NCBI RefSeq assembly: GCF_900105785.1
Contig: NZ_LT629799.1
Location: 372,001-436,000, forward strand
Reading direction: 5' to 3'
Source of the DNA: Microlunatus sagamiharensis
GTDB taxonomy: Bacteria > Actinomycetota > Actinomycetes > Propionibacteriales > Propionibacteriaceae
Length of the DNA stretch: 64,000 nucleotides
In this document: positions 31,989-40,893 of the stretch, one piece after another
How the letters are laid out: each line of letters begins with the position of its first letter
Position numbering within the stretch: position 1 is the stretch's first letter
Position numbers and translations under genes: made by a program
Notes under the pieces: generated by a model
The model's database searches: none
Seen by the model: the letters and a program-made list of their open reading frames with translations, nothing else
Told to the model about the DNA's origin: nothing

Positions 31989-32014
31989 CGCCGGCCGGCG
32001 GGCCCGGGCCGGCG
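31989..32014. terminator. GC-rich hairpin between convergent MarR and GT2 genes
   Basis: Arms CGCCGGCC (31989-31996) and GGCCGGCG (32007-32014) with a 10-base loop lie in the 36-base gap between two convergent stop codons. There is no T-run, as is common for actinobacterial terminators. Confidence 0.5.
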
Positions 32015-32019
32015 ACGGG

Positions 32020-32790
32020 TCAGGACGCCTCGGCGACGCCGCCGTCGGCGGACAGGCGCCGCAGGAGGTCGCCGAGTCCGTGGGCGGCGCGGCCCGGCAT
32101 CCTCGCCGAGGTCACGACGACCGGCGACAGGGAGCCGACGACCAGACCGCCCGCGGCGCTCACGCGCCCGGCCAGGTGGCGCTCCTCCCCGTGGCCCACC
32201 GAGGGGAAGCCTCCCGCCACCTCGAAGGCGGCGGCCGAGACGGCGAGGTTCGCGGCCCACACGTGCTCGTGCCCCTCGGCGGTGAGCCCGGCCCGCAGGA
32301 TCTCGTCGTACGCCGCCGCCGCGCCCGGGTCGGGGCGCCAGTCGTCGAGCGCGACGAAGCCGGCGACGAGGTCGGCACCGGTGCGCCCCGCCACGTCGAG
32401 CAGACCGGTCACCCAGTCGGTCCCGACGACCGTGTCGGCGTCGGTCGAGAGCAACCACGTGCGCTCGGACCCGAACGGGGGAGCGGTGCGCAGGGCGGCC
32501 CGGACCAGCGCGGTGCGGACCTCACCGACGGTCGCCGAGGTCTCGTCGTCGAGGACCAGGTGCTCCAGGCCGCTCGCCTCGAGCAGGTGGCGGGCGCGCT
32601 CGGCCGTCGCGTCCCGGCACCGGTGCGCCGCGACGGCGACGCGGACCCGCGCGACGCGGCCGGCGTCGACGGCGACCCGCAGCGCGGCCACCACCGAGGT
32701 CAGGCAGCGCTCGATCGCCTCCTCCTCGTCGCGGGCCGGGACGGCCACGAGGACGTCGGGCGTCTCGGGCACGAGGGCCGGGTCGGTCAC
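32020..32790 (-). CDS. glycosyltransferase family 2
   Basis: A 256-residue protein starting at GTG 32790, overlapping the PIG-L stop. The GT-A fold signature is VLVAVPARDEEEAIERCLTS at the N-terminus, the DxD equivalent is STDADTVV, and VWAANLAVSAAAFEVAGGFP is typical of GT2 enzymes. No membrane segment. It would transfer a sugar from a nucleotide donor to an unknown acceptor. It is the last gene of a minus-strand trio (ACAD-like, PIG-L, GT2) with four-base overlaps, implying stoichiometric production for one pathway. Confidence 0.88.
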   Translation of the reverse strand: MTDPALVPETPDVLVAVPARDEEEAIERCLTSVVAALRVAVDAGRVARVRVAVAAHRCRDATAERARHLLEASGLEHLVLDDETSATVGEVRTALVRAALRTAPPFGSERTWLLSTDADTVVGTDWVTGLLDVAGRTGADLVAGFVALDDWRPDPGAAAAYDEILRAGLTAEGHEHVWAANLAVSAAAFEVAGGFPSVGHGEERHLAGRVSAAGGLVVGSLSPVVVTSARMPGRAAHGLGDLLRRLSADGGVAEAS

Positions 32791-33626
32791 GCGGCTGGGC
32801 CCTCGGCGGGCAGCACCAGCAGCTGCTGGTCGTGGTGCGCGAGCATCTCGGGCGGGACGACGGCGCCCCAGCCCTCGGCGAGCGGGGCGGTCTGGCTCTC
32901 GAAGCAGTCGACGGCGTCGCGCCAGGCCCGGTCGTCGGCCTCCTCGGCACGGACGCGCACCAGCCGGCCGCCGAGGTCGGTAGCGGGGTCGCCCCAGTAG
33001 GTGAGCCATACCCCGAAGTGCCAGACGGGCACCCCGGCGCGAGCCCCGGCCGCGGCGACCGCACGACCCACGGCCTGGTGGTCGGGGTGCGGGTCCAGGG
33101 GGTGGGGCGCCAGCAGGACGAGCCGGCCGGCCGGGCCGCCCTGCGCCAGGGTCGCGGCCAGCGTCGTGGCCACGGCGGTGTCCAGCGAGTGCTGCACGTC
33201 CTCCAGCCCGCTGTCGGGGAGCCCGTACGTCTCGCCGGGCTCGACGTCGAGGACGGCCAGCGCGGCCGCCCACTCGGCCAGCCGGCGCGCGACCAGCCCG
33301 GGCGGCCGGGCTCCGACGTGGTCCACGCAGGCCTCGCCCGCCGTGGCGAGGACGGCTGCCGCGCGCGCTCCGGAGCGGCGCCACGCCGCGAGCAGGCGCC
33401 CGGCCCCGATCGTCTCGTCGTCCGGGTGCGCCGAGAAGATCAGCAGCTCCGCTCCCTCCCCGACGAGGTCGCGCAAGGCGGCGACGTCCACCTGCGGGCT
33501 CGCGGCGGCGCGGCGTCGCCAGACGTCGACGTGGTGCCCCGACCCGGTCACCACCGTCGCATCGGGACCGGACGGCGCGGCCGGATCGCGCGGAGGGGCG
33601 AGGCGCTCGTCCCGGCGCCGCCTCAT
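32787..33626 (-). CDS. PIG-L/LmbE-family N-acetyl-sugar deacetylase
   Basis: A 279-residue protein from ATG 33626, overlapping the preceding stop (ATGA). The zinc motifs are SAHPDDETIGAG (AHPDDE) near 68-79 and HPLDPHPDHQAVG further on, as in MshB and GlcNAc-PI deacetylases. The N-terminal 40 residues are polar and variable. These enzymes remove acetyl from N-acetylglucosaminyl compounds. Sandwiched between an acyl-CoA dehydrogenase-like protein and a GT2 enzyme, it likely acts on a glycosylated intermediate of a small-molecule or glycolipid pathway. Confidence 0.9.
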   Translation of the reverse strand: MRRRRDERLAPPRDPAAPSGPDATVVTGSGHHVDVWRRRAAASPQVDVAALRDLVGEGAELLIFSAHPDDETIGAGRLLAAWRRSGARAAAVLATAGEACVDHVGARPPGLVARRLAEWAAALAVLDVEPGETYGLPDSGLEDVQHSLDTAVATTLAATLAQGGPAGRLVLLAPHPLDPHPDHQAVGRAVAAAGARAGVPVWHFGVWLTYWGDPATDLGGRLVRVRAEEADDRAWRDAVDCFESQTAPLAEGWGAVVPPEMLAHHDQQLLVLPAEGPAA

Positions 33627-34621
33627 GCCTCGACCGTGCCGAGGTCGGCCAGCGCGCCGTCGAGGTTGTGCTGGAGCGTGTAGAGCTCGAGGTCGGGGAC
33701 CGCGTGGGCGACGTCGTCGTCGAGGGCGAGGCCGGTCGGTCCGGTGAGCAGGCGGGCCGACGCCAGGACGCGGTGCACGGCCTGGACCACGACGGTCCGG
33801 ACCTCCAGGGCCACGGCCGTGGTGTCGGTCGTGGGGTCGTCGAGGAGCCGGGCGCCGGCCCGGACCGCGCCCGCGGCGACGGCCAGGTCGGCTCGCAGAC
33901 CCCCGAACCGCACCTGCTGGGCCGGGTTCGGGCGCGGGTGGAAGGCCCGCAGGACGTCGACGACCCGGGCGGCCCCGCCGGCCCAGCAGGCGGCCACCCC
34001 CGCGCCGCCGGCCCAGAAGCCGGGCCGGGACAGGTAGAAGTCGACCGGTCCACGCTGGGCGGACGCGGGCACGACGAGGCGCTCGACGCGGACCTCGGAG
34101 GTGTGGGTGGGCGCCATGGCCGCCGTACGCCAAAAGCTCGTGTCGTGGTCGAGCCCGGTCACGTCGAGGTCGAGCAGCACGTGGTGGTCCTCGTCGAGCC
34201 AGACGGGGACCAGGGCCCGGTCGAGCACGCCGCCGCCGGAGGTGAACCGGAGCGTGCCCGAGACCTCGAGCCCGCCGTCGGCGGCCTCGGTCGCCGCGAG
34301 CCCGGTCCAGGCCGAGCGGGAGGCCCACACGCCGTACAGGGCGCCGGGCTCGGGCCGCGAACCCGCCTGGTCGAGGATGCGGACCGCGTCGACGTGAGAC
34401 TCAGCCAGCTTGGCCAGCGCCACGTCGGTGCGGCCGAGCGCGAGCAGCTCCTCGACCAGCGCCGCCCAGGTCAGCCGCGCCCAGGGCCTCCGCCCGACGA
34501 GCCCGGCGAGCACGGCCCGCTGGTCGGCGCCCGGGTGGTGGCGGTCGTACGCCTCGGGCAGCGGGAGGGCCGGCGGGAGCGGTTCCAGAGTCGTCAGCGG
34601 CCCGGTCACGCACGCCATCAT
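33623..34621 (-). CDS. acyl-CoA dehydrogenase-like protein
   Basis: A 332-residue protein starting at the tandem ATG codons at 34621/34618, where the first is chosen. Helical N-terminus, a central beta region (GLAATEAADGGLEVSGTLRF; SEVRVERLVVPAS) and a C-terminal four-helix bundle (GGLRADLAVAAGAVRAGARL; VQAVHRVLASARLLTGPTGL) match a short acyl-CoA dehydrogenase/oxidase. A clear catalytic Glu is not identified, and the family's usual 380 residues are trimmed, so the substrate may not be a CoA ester. It heads the ACAD/PIG-L/GT2 trio. Confidence 0.75.
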   Translation of the reverse strand: MMACVTGPLTTLEPLPPALPLPEAYDRHHPGADQRAVLAGLVGRRPWARLTWAALVEELLALGRTDVALAKLAESHVDAVRILDQAGSRPEPGALYGVWASRSAWTGLAATEAADGGLEVSGTLRFTSGGGVLDRALVPVWLDEDHHVLLDLDVTGLDHDTSFWRTAAMAPTHTSEVRVERLVVPASAQRGPVDFYLSRPGFWAGGAGVAACWAGGAARVVDVLRAFHPRPNPAQQVRFGGLRADLAVAAGAVRAGARLLDDPTTDTTAVALEVRTVVVQAVHRVLASARLLTGPTGLALDDDVAHAVPDLELYTLQHNLDGALADLGTVEA

Positions 34622-34668
34622 GGCGTGCGTGCCGGGCCGTCGGCGGGGGGTCGCTCCGGGCGGTTCGC

Positions 34669-35622
34669 TCAGGCGGTGGTGGTGTCCGTCTTCTCGATCG
34701 ACTGGATCTCGACCTCGGCGGTGGCCTGGATCAGCGCCAGCAGCTCCGGGTCGAGACCCGGGGAGAACTCCTCGCGCCGCTCCGGCGCGATGGTGATCGG
34801 CATCCCGCCCTCGGGGATCGTCTGCGTGCTCAGCTCGGTCCCGTCGTTGCTCGGCGACGCGCCGCGGTAGAGCTTGGCGGCCTGGTTCGCGTCGTCGATG
34901 TCGAAGGTGTACTGGACGCTCTGCAGGCCCTGGTCGACGAGCTTCTTGACCTCGGGGAACTGCTCGGCGTTCGTCTTCGGGATCGGCAGGGTCTTGCCCC
35001 AGTCGACGCCCAGCGACTCGAGCGCCTTGGCGTAGGCGTTCTCGTGGGCCTGGTCGCGCACGATCAGGTACGCGATCGTCGAGCGGGCCGTCTTGTTGTC
35101 GGTCATCTGGTAGATGCGGCACTTCTGCAGCCGGCCGGTGCTCTCGAGCATGAGGTTGTAGAGCAGGTCGAGGATCAGGTTGCCGGAGTTGTAGACGTAC
35201 GAGCCGCTCCACGGGTTGCCCGCCGAGTCCTTGGGCAGCGCACCCTGCGCGCCGACCAGGAAGTGGTGGATGTTGCCCGTGTCCTTAGCGATGCTCAGCG
35301 GCGTCGCCCCCTTCTTGCCGGGCTCGTCGACCGGGTCGGTGGGCTTGCCGTGGTAGCCGGGCGCCCCGTCGAGGAGGCGGGCGATGGTCGTGCCGATCAG
35401 CTCGACGTGGCTGATCTCCTCGGTCCCGACGGCCTGGATGAGGTCCTTGTACGGCTTCGACGCCGGGTCGCCCCGGAAGTTCATCGACTGGAAGAGGTAC
35501 TGCATCATCGTGCGCATCTCGCCGAACTGACCGCCCAGGCCCTCCTGCAGGGCGTTGGCGGCGGCGGGGTCCGGCTCGTCGACGGCGATCTCGTTGATCA
35601 GCTGCTGGCGGTGCAGGTACAT
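34669..35622 (-). CDS. manganese catalase family protein
   Basis: A 317-residue protein from ATG 35622 with AAGGAGC upstream. It is a ferritin-like four-helix bundle with dimanganese ligands suggested by GGQFGEMRTMMQYLFQSMNF, GTEEISHVELIGT, the Glu in NLMLESTG and RDQAHENAYAKAL. The family decomposes hydrogen peroxide without haem. The C-terminal 90 residues are an acidic tail. A perfect palindrome lies in its leader. It separates the ACAD/PIG-L/GT2 trio from the GAF-ANTAR gene on the same strand and may be independently transcribed under stress. Confidence 0.92.
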   Translation of the reverse strand: MYLHRQQLINEIAVDEPDPAAANALQEGLGGQFGEMRTMMQYLFQSMNFRGDPASKPYKDLIQAVGTEEISHVELIGTTIARLLDGAPGYHGKPTDPVDEPGKKGATPLSIAKDTGNIHHFLVGAQGALPKDSAGNPWSGSYVYNSGNLILDLLYNLMLESTGRLQKCRIYQMTDNKTARSTIAYLIVRDQAHENAYAKALESLGVDWGKTLPIPKTNAEQFPEVKKLVDQGLQSVQYTFDIDDANQAAKLYRGASPSNDGTELSTQTIPEGGMPITIAPERREEFSPGLDPELLALIQATAEVEIQSIEKTDTTTA

Positions 35623-35639
35623 GGCTGCTCCTTCGTGCT

Positions 35640-35655
35640 GAGCACAGGTGTGCTC
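35640..35655. promoter_or_regulatory. palindrome GAGCACA-GG-TGTGCTC upstream of Mn catalase
   Basis: Perfect 7-bp arms with a 2-base spacer, 18 bases before the start codon of the manganese catalase. It could be a repressor operator or a short leader hairpin. Confidence 0.4.
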
Positions 35656-35750
35656 GAGGAGCGGCTGGGTCGCTGCTGAACCGCTGCTGCGACCGTAACC
35701 CCGCGCGTGCCCGCGTGTCGGGGCGCCGGTGGGCGGTCTCCTCGGCCGGG

Positions 35751-36554
35751 TCAGCGGCCGCCAGCCGGCCCCTGCCCGCGGCGGCTGAAGGGCGCCTGCA
35801 CGGTGGAGCCGACCTGGCTGTCCGTCGCGCCGTCGGAGGACGCGCCGTCGCCGGAGGGTTCGAGGAGCCGGGCGGCCAGGTCGCGCAGCTTGACGTTGGT
35901 GTTCTGCGACTCCCGCCGCAGCGCGTCGAAGGCGACCTCCGCGCCGAGCCCCGTCCGCCCCATCAGCACGCCCGTCGCGAGGTCGATGGTGCGGCGGCGG
36001 TCCATCGCCTCGATGCGGTCCTCGAGCTCGTGGGAGGTGCTCACGAGCGCGCTGGCCAGCCCGAGCCCGCCCGACATGGCCAGGGCGACGTCGCGGGCGA
36101 TCTCGCGCTGCTCGACGGTCAGCCCGTCCACCTTAGCGGCGTAGACCTTGAGCACGCCGAGCACCCGGTCGTCGGTGTCCAGGACGGGGACCGAGACGCA
36201 CGAGTGGGCGCCGAGGCCGGCCGCGGCCGGGCCGTAGTCGCCCCAGCGGTCGTCGTGGGCCAGGTCCGGGACGTACTGCCCGCCCTCGCCCCGCAGCGCC
36301 TGCAGGCAGGGGCCGACGCCGATCGAGTACTGGACGACGTCGATCTCGGCCGCCTTCGCCGTGCTCGCCCCGGTGGTGACCGGTTCCCCGCCCTCGACCG
36401 AGGTCGTGAGGGCGACGCCCACCACGTCACCGAGCCGCTCGTGCGCCCGCTCGGCCACGTCGGTCAGGTAGTCCTCCACGAGGACCAGCACCTCGGAGGA
36501 GGGGACTCCCCACTGCTCACCTGCGCCTGTCTTCCCTGCCACGCGCACAGTCAT
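35751..36554 (-). CDS. GAF and ANTAR domain regulator
   Basis: A 267-residue protein from ATG 36554. An N-terminal GAF-type sensor spans about 25-165 (SIGVGPCLQALRGEGGQYVP; SCVSVPVLDTDDRVLGVLKV). The C-terminal ANTAR helices at about 180-235 (LEDRIEAMDRRRTIDLATGV; LMGRTGLGAEVAFDALRRES) resemble those that bind RNA stem-loops to cause transcription antitermination. The last 30 residues are disordered. Common in Actinobacteria for stress responses. It lies upstream of the manganese catalase on the same strand; regulation of it is only a guess. Confidence 0.88.
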   Translation of the reverse strand: MTVRVAGKTGAGEQWGVPSSEVLVLVEDYLTDVAERAHERLGDVVGVALTTSVEGGEPVTTGASTAKAAEIDVVQYSIGVGPCLQALRGEGGQYVPDLAHDDRWGDYGPAAAGLGAHSCVSVPVLDTDDRVLGVLKVYAAKVDGLTVEQREIARDVALAMSGGLGLASALVSTSHELEDRIEAMDRRRTIDLATGVLMGRTGLGAEVAFDALRRESQNTNVKLRDLAARLLEPSGDGASSDGATDSQVGSTVQAPFSRRGQGPAGGR

Positions 36555-36611
36555 ACCTCACACGTGCCCGAGAACGGGAACGGTCCCGGATGAGATCCCG
36601 GACGCACCGCG

Positions 36612-37193
36612 TCAGGCGCCGCCGCGGGTGAGCGTGTCGAGCAGGAAGCCGTCGTCGTCGTGGTGGATCCGGTGCACCCAGCCGCGCTCGGCGAGGCGCG
36701 AGACGACCTCGAGCTGGCCGGCGGGCCCGCTCAGCCAGGCGTCGTCGGGAGAGCCGTCCCAGTGCACGGCGACGAGCTCGCAGGTCCGCGCCGCAAGGGC
36801 GTCGACGAGCTCGAGGGTGGCGGCGCGGGTGGCGTCGTCGAGGTAGTAGAAGACCTCGCTGAGCACGACCAGGTCGGGCCGGAGGTCGTCGGCGGGCGGT
36901 TCCGGGAGCGCTCGGTGCTCCACGGTCACCGCCAGGCCGGCGCACCGCTCCGCGGCGATCCGGGCGGCCTCGGCGGAGCCGTCGCTGGCCACGACCCGCC
37001 CGCAGCGGGCCGCGAGGTCGGCGGTCAGGTGGCCGGTCCCGCAGGCCGGGTCCCAGGCGGTCGTGTAGCGGTCGCGGCGCAGGCACGCGAGCACGACGGC
37101 CCGCTTGCGCCGCTCGTACGCGCTGGTGCCGACCTCCCACGGGTCGGGGTTCGCCCGGTAGACCGCGTCGAAGTCCGGTGGTCCCGCTCGCAT
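36612..37193 (-). CDS. NodS-like SAM-dependent methyltransferase
   Basis: A 193-residue protein from ATG 37193. Class I methyltransferase motif I is AWDPACGTGHLTADLAARCG, followed by the acidic VVASDGSAEAA and LVVLSEVFYYLDD. The N-terminus FDAVYRANPDPWEVGTSAYERRK is typical of NodS/Thiopurine-like N-methyltransferases. It could methylate a free amine on a deacetylated amino sugar, which would fit the PIG-L and GT2 genes 3 kb away, a combination seen elsewhere in Actinobacteria to my knowledge. Linkage is inference. Confidence 0.85.
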   Translation of the reverse strand: MRAGPPDFDAVYRANPDPWEVGTSAYERRKRAVVLACLRRDRYTTAWDPACGTGHLTADLAARCGRVVASDGSAEAARIAAERCAGLAVTVEHRALPEPPADDLRPDLVVLSEVFYYLDDATRAATLELVDALAARTCELVAVHWDGSPDDAWLSGPAGQLEVVSRLAERGWVHRIHHDDDGFLLDTLTRGGA

Positions 37194-37209
37194 CGTCCGT
37201 CCGCTCCCG

Positions 37210-37737
37210 TCAGCGCGCCGCGGCGCGGTGGCCCTTGGCGAGCCGTTCGTACGCCTCGGCGTTGGCCACGACGTGGGCCTGCTCGGCGTCGGTGAGGCTC
37301 CGGCGTACGCGGCCCGGCACCCCCGCGACCAGGGAGCGCGGCGGCACGACGGTCCCCTCGAGCACGACCGCGCCGGCCGCGACGAGCGACCCGCGGCCGA
37401 TGATCGCGCCGTTGAGCACGGTGGCGTTCATGCCGATCAGGCAGTCGTCCTCGACCGTGCAGCCGTGCACCACCGCGGCGTGGCCGACGCTCACCCCGCG
37501 CCCGATCAGCGCCGGGAAGCCCTCGTCGGTGTGCACGACGACGTTGTCCTGGAGGTTGGTGCCGCGGCCCACGACGATCTCGGCCATGTCCCCGCGCACC
37601 ACCGCGCCGTAGAAGACGCTCGACCGGGCGTGGAGCCGCACCTGCCCCACGACGGTGGCGTTGGGGGCGAGCCAGGTGGTGGCGTCGAGCACCGGCTCGT
37701 GGTCGGCGTACGGGAGCACGAGCGGCACGGTGTTCAC
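37210..37737 (-). CDS. gamma-carbonic anhydrase family protein
   Basis: A 175-residue left-handed beta-helix protein from ATG 37737 with repeated hexapeptides (LAPNATVVGQV; SVFYGAVVRGDM; CLIGMNATVLNGAIIGRGSL). Potential metal-binding histidines are VVHTDEG and VGHAAVVHGC, the arrangement in gamma carbonic anhydrases. The C-terminal helix (TDAEQAHVVANAEAYERLA) is typical. Activity may be carbonic anhydrase or an uncharacterised acyl transfer; family members are often annotated only by fold. It is 16 bases upstream of the methyltransferase on the same strand. Confidence 0.88.
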   Translation of the reverse strand: MNTVPLVLPYADHEPVLDATTWLAPNATVVGQVRLHARSSVFYGAVVRGDMAEIVVGRGTNLQDNVVVHTDEGFPALIGRGVSVGHAAVVHGCTVEDDCLIGMNATVLNGAIIGRGSLVAAGAVVLEGTVVPPRSLVAGVPGRVRRSLTDAEQAHVVANAEAYERLAKGHRAAAR

Positions 37738-37777
37738 CCTAGTGGCACCGGTGTGTCGACCCCCTGTTGGTTCGACG

Positions 37778-39565
37778 TCAGCGGCCCTTCACCCGTCGGT
37801 GGCCGGCGTCCTGGCGCACGGTCCAACCGCGGCGGTCGAGGTGCTCGAGCAGCGGGATCGCGACGCGGCGGGTGGTGGCGAGGGCGAGGCGGGCCTCGCT
37901 GGTGGTGAAGGGCTGGGGCAGCGCGGCGAGCACCCGCATCGCCCGGGCCGGCCCGTCGGGGAGCAGCACCATGTCCGGGGCCAGCCGGACCACGCGCCCG
38001 ACGCGCTCCGCCGCGGCCAGCTCGGCGACGCCGAGGCCCCAGGCCTCGAGCTCGGGCCGCTCGGGCGCCGCGAAGGGCGCGGCGGCCAGGTGCGCCTCGA
38101 GCCGGGCCATCCCGGCCTCGGCCGGGCCGAGGTCGCGGTCGGCGCCCGGACGTCCGACCCGGCCCTCGGCGTACGCGAGCCCGGCCGCCTCGGCGAGCGG
38201 GGCCAGCAGGGACCGGTCGGGCAGGCCGAGGTGGCGCCGGGCCGCGTCGGCGGTGAGGCGCGGGTCGAGCGGGGTGCGGGCGGCCTGCGCGTCGACGGCC
38301 GTGGCGAGGTCGGCGGCCCAGCGCTCCCAGGTCGGCGGGTCGACGAGCCAGTCGCCGACGGTGCGGACCCGGCTCGGGTCGGTCGTCGGCACGCCCTCGG
38401 TCGCGAGGTCGGCGGCGCGGACGGCACCGGCCCGGCGGACCCGGTCGGCCAGCACGGCGGCGTGGTCGTCGGCGTGCGCGAGGTCGCGGGCCCGGGCGGC
38501 GGCCGCGCCCCGGCGCGAGAGCGCCGGCGGGGCGGTGTCGAGGACGACGGCTCCGGCGGCGACGGCGTGCCGTCCGGGGTCGCGCAGCACGAGCCGGTCG
38601 CCGGGCTCGACGGCCAGCGGGTGGTGGAGGGTCAGGCGGACCATCTCGCCGTCCAGCGGGCGGAGCCGGACGGGGACCGCGGCGGTGCCGAGGTGGGCGA
38701 CGAGCTCGGCGGGCAGGTCGGTGGCGCCGGCGTCGGGGTCGTGCGGGCGGACGCGGACGTCGAGCAGGTCCGTGGTCGACCAGGCGCCCGGGCTCAGCAG
38801 CGCGTCGCCGCGGCCGACCTGGTCGACGTCGACACCGCGCAGGTTCACGGCGACGCGGGCCACGGCGGGCACCGCGGTGGCATCCGAGCCGAGGCTCTGC
38901 AGGCCACGCACGCTGACCGTCCGGCCACCCAGCGCAAGGGTGTCGCCGACGCGCAGGGTGCCGCCGCCGAGGGTGCCGGTGACGACGGTGCCCGCCCCGC
39001 GGATGGTGAAGGCACGGTCGACCCAGAGCCGTACGCGGCCGTCGGTGCGGGGCGTGGGCAGGGTGGCGACGAGGTCGAGCAGGGCCTGGCGCAGGCGGGG
39101 GAGGCCGGCGCCGGTCGCGCCCGAGACGGCGACCGCGGGCACGTCGCCGAGGCTGGAGCGGGCGATCCGCGCCCGGGCCTCGGCGGTCGCGGCCGCGGGA
39201 TCGGCGAGGTCGCTGCGGGTGACGACGAGCAGGCCGGTCGTGAGGCCGAGCGCGTCGACCGCCGCCAGGTGCTCCTCGGACTGGCGCCGCCAGCCCTCGT
39301 CGGCCGCCACGACGAACATCACCGCGGGCGCAGGGCCGAGCCCGGCGAGCATCGAGGCGATGAACCGTTCGTGCCCGGGCACGTCGACGAAGGCCAGATC
39401 GGTTGACGCCGCGCCCTCGCTGACGCGCGTCCAGGCGTAGCCGAGGTCGATGGTCATGCCGCGCCGCTTCTCCTCGGCGAAGCGGTCGGGCTCCATGCCC
39501 GTCAGGGCGCGGACCAGGGTCGACTTGCCGTGGTCGACGTGGCCGGCGGTGGCGACGACGTGCAC
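37778..39565 (-). CDS. selB: selenocysteine-specific translation elongation factor SelB
   Basis: A 595-residue protein from GTG 39565, four bases after the selA stop. The G1 motif ATAGHVDHGKSTL is at the N-terminus, followed by DVPGHERFIASML (G3) and VVTRSDLADP (the NKxD equivalent, here TRSD). Elongation-factor domains II and III follow. Residues about 400-595 form the winged-helix repeats that bind the SECIS hairpin (TSEARLALATTRRVAIPLLE near the end). SelB delivers Sec-tRNA to in-frame UGA. Together with selA, selD and tRNA-Sec in the same region it makes the pathway complete. Confidence 0.96.
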   Translation of the reverse strand: MHVVATAGHVDHGKSTLVRALTGMEPDRFAEEKRRGMTIDLGYAWTRVSEGAASTDLAFVDVPGHERFIASMLAGLGPAPAVMFVVAADEGWRRQSEEHLAAVDALGLTTGLLVVTRSDLADPAAATAEARARIARSSLGDVPAVAVSGATGAGLPRLRQALLDLVATLPTPRTDGRVRLWVDRAFTIRGAGTVVTGTLGGGTLRVGDTLALGGRTVSVRGLQSLGSDATAVPAVARVAVNLRGVDVDQVGRGDALLSPGAWSTTDLLDVRVRPHDPDAGATDLPAELVAHLGTAAVPVRLRPLDGEMVRLTLHHPLAVEPGDRLVLRDPGRHAVAAGAVVLDTAPPALSRRGAAAARARDLAHADDHAAVLADRVRRAGAVRAADLATEGVPTTDPSRVRTVGDWLVDPPTWERWAADLATAVDAQAARTPLDPRLTADAARRHLGLPDRSLLAPLAEAAGLAYAEGRVGRPGADRDLGPAEAGMARLEAHLAAAPFAAPERPELEAWGLGVAELAAAERVGRVVRLAPDMVLLPDGPARAMRVLAALPQPFTTSEARLALATTRRVAIPLLEHLDRRGWTVRQDAGHRRVKGR

Positions 39566-39569
39566 GAGC

Positions 39570-40883
39570 TCAGCCCCGCGCGGGGTCGAGGTGGACGGCC
39601 CGGACGGCGTCGGCGACGTAGGCGTCGTCGGCCGGGTCCACGCAGCGCAGGTCGACCAGGCAGCGGCCGCGCTCGACGCGGGCGACGACGGCGGGCTCGC
39701 CGGTGCGGAGGGCGGCGGCGTACGCGGTGGGCAGCGCGACGGCCCAGCCGGGGAGCTCGAGCCCGGGCGCTCCGCCGCCGCCGACGGCACCGGCGCTGGG
39801 CACGACCTCGGCGTCGACCGCGCCGGCGAGGTCGGCGGCGAGCGCGTCGCAGCGGTCGCGGAGCGCGCCGGGGTCGGCGTGCAGGCCCGACCAGGTCGGC
39901 GTCCGCGGTCCGCGCAGCGTGGCCTCGAGGGCGGCGAGGGTGAGCTTGTCGACGCGCAGCGCGCGGGCGAGCGGGTGGCGGCGCAGGCGCTCGACGACCG
40001 CCGTACGCCCGAGGAGCAGGCCGGCCTGCGGTCCGCCGAGGAGCTTGTCGCCGCTGCCGGTCACCAGGTCGGCCCCGGCGCGCAGCGCGGTGTCGGCGTC
40101 GGGCTCGTCGGGGAGCAGCGGGTCGGGGACCAGGAGGCCGCTGCCGAGGTCGGCGACGACGGGGACGCCGAGGCCCGCCAGGGCGGCCACGTCGACCGAG
40201 GACGTGAAGCCGTCGACGCGGAAGTTGCTGGGGTGCACCTTGAGGATGCAGCCGGTCTCCGGGCCGACCGCGTCGGCGTAGTCGGCGAGGTGCGTGCGGT
40301 TCGTCGTGCCGACCTCGCGCAGCCGCGCGCCGGTGGACTCGATGAGGTCGGTCAGGCGGAAGCCGTCGCCGATCTCCACGAGCTCCCCGCGGCTGATCAC
40401 GACCTCGCGGCCGGCCGCCAGCGCGGTGGTGGCGAGGACGAGCGCCGCGGCGCCGTTGTTGACCACGTGCACCGCCTCGGCGGCCGGGACGGCGTCGGTG
40501 AGGGCGGCGAGCGTCCCGCGGCCGCGGCGGGCCCGAGTCCCGTCGGCGAGGTCGAACTCGACGTCGGTGTACCCCGCCGCGGCGACCAGCGCCTCGACGG
40601 CGGCGGGGGACAGGGGTGCGCGGCCGAGGTTGGTGTGCAGGACCACGCCGGTCGCGTTGACGACGGTTCGGGTGCTGGAGGCGGCGGCGGGGAGGGCCTC
40701 GACGGCCGCGTCGGCGACGGCCTCGGGTGCGAGCTCGCCCGCCCGGGCCCGCTGCTGCGCGGCGACGACGGCGGCCTTGACCAGGTCGGCGCCGAGCCGG
40801 TCGGCGGCGGCCCGCAGCCGGGGGTCCGCGAGCAACCGGTCGGTGCGCGGGACCAGGCGCCGGGGGTCTGCCGTGGTGCTCAC
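39570..40883 (-). CDS. selA: L-seryl-tRNA(Sec) selenium transferase SelA
   Basis: A 437-residue PLP enzyme from GTG 40883. The PLP lysine is K280 in GSGDKLLGGPQAG. VVNATGVVLHTNLGRAPLS, EVGTTNRTHLADY and KVHPSNFRVDGF are family signatures. It converts Ser-tRNA(Sec) to Sec-tRNA(Sec) with selenophosphate. The C-terminal GRCLVDLRCVDPADD is also conserved. The MscS-like gene upstream ends 11 bases before the start, so co-transcription with it, and possibly with tRNA-Sec, is likely. selB follows after four bases. Confidence 0.97.
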   Translation of the reverse strand: MSTTADPRRLVPRTDRLLADPRLRAAADRLGADLVKAAVVAAQQRARAGELAPEAVADAAVEALPAAASSTRTVVNATGVVLHTNLGRAPLSPAAVEALVAAAGYTDVEFDLADGTRARRGRGTLAALTDAVPAAEAVHVVNNGAAALVLATTALAAGREVVISRGELVEIGDGFRLTDLIESTGARLREVGTTNRTHLADYADAVGPETGCILKVHPSNFRVDGFTSSVDVAALAGLGVPVVADLGSGLLVPDPLLPDEPDADTALRAGADLVTGSGDKLLGGPQAGLLLGRTAVVERLRRHPLARALRVDKLTLAALEATLRGPRTPTWSGLHADPGALRDRCDALAADLAGAVDAEVVPSAGAVGGGGAPGLELPGWAVALPTAYAAALRTGEPAVVARVERGRCLVDLRCVDPADDAYVADAVRAVHLDPARG

Positions 40884-40893
40884 GGCCCCGATC

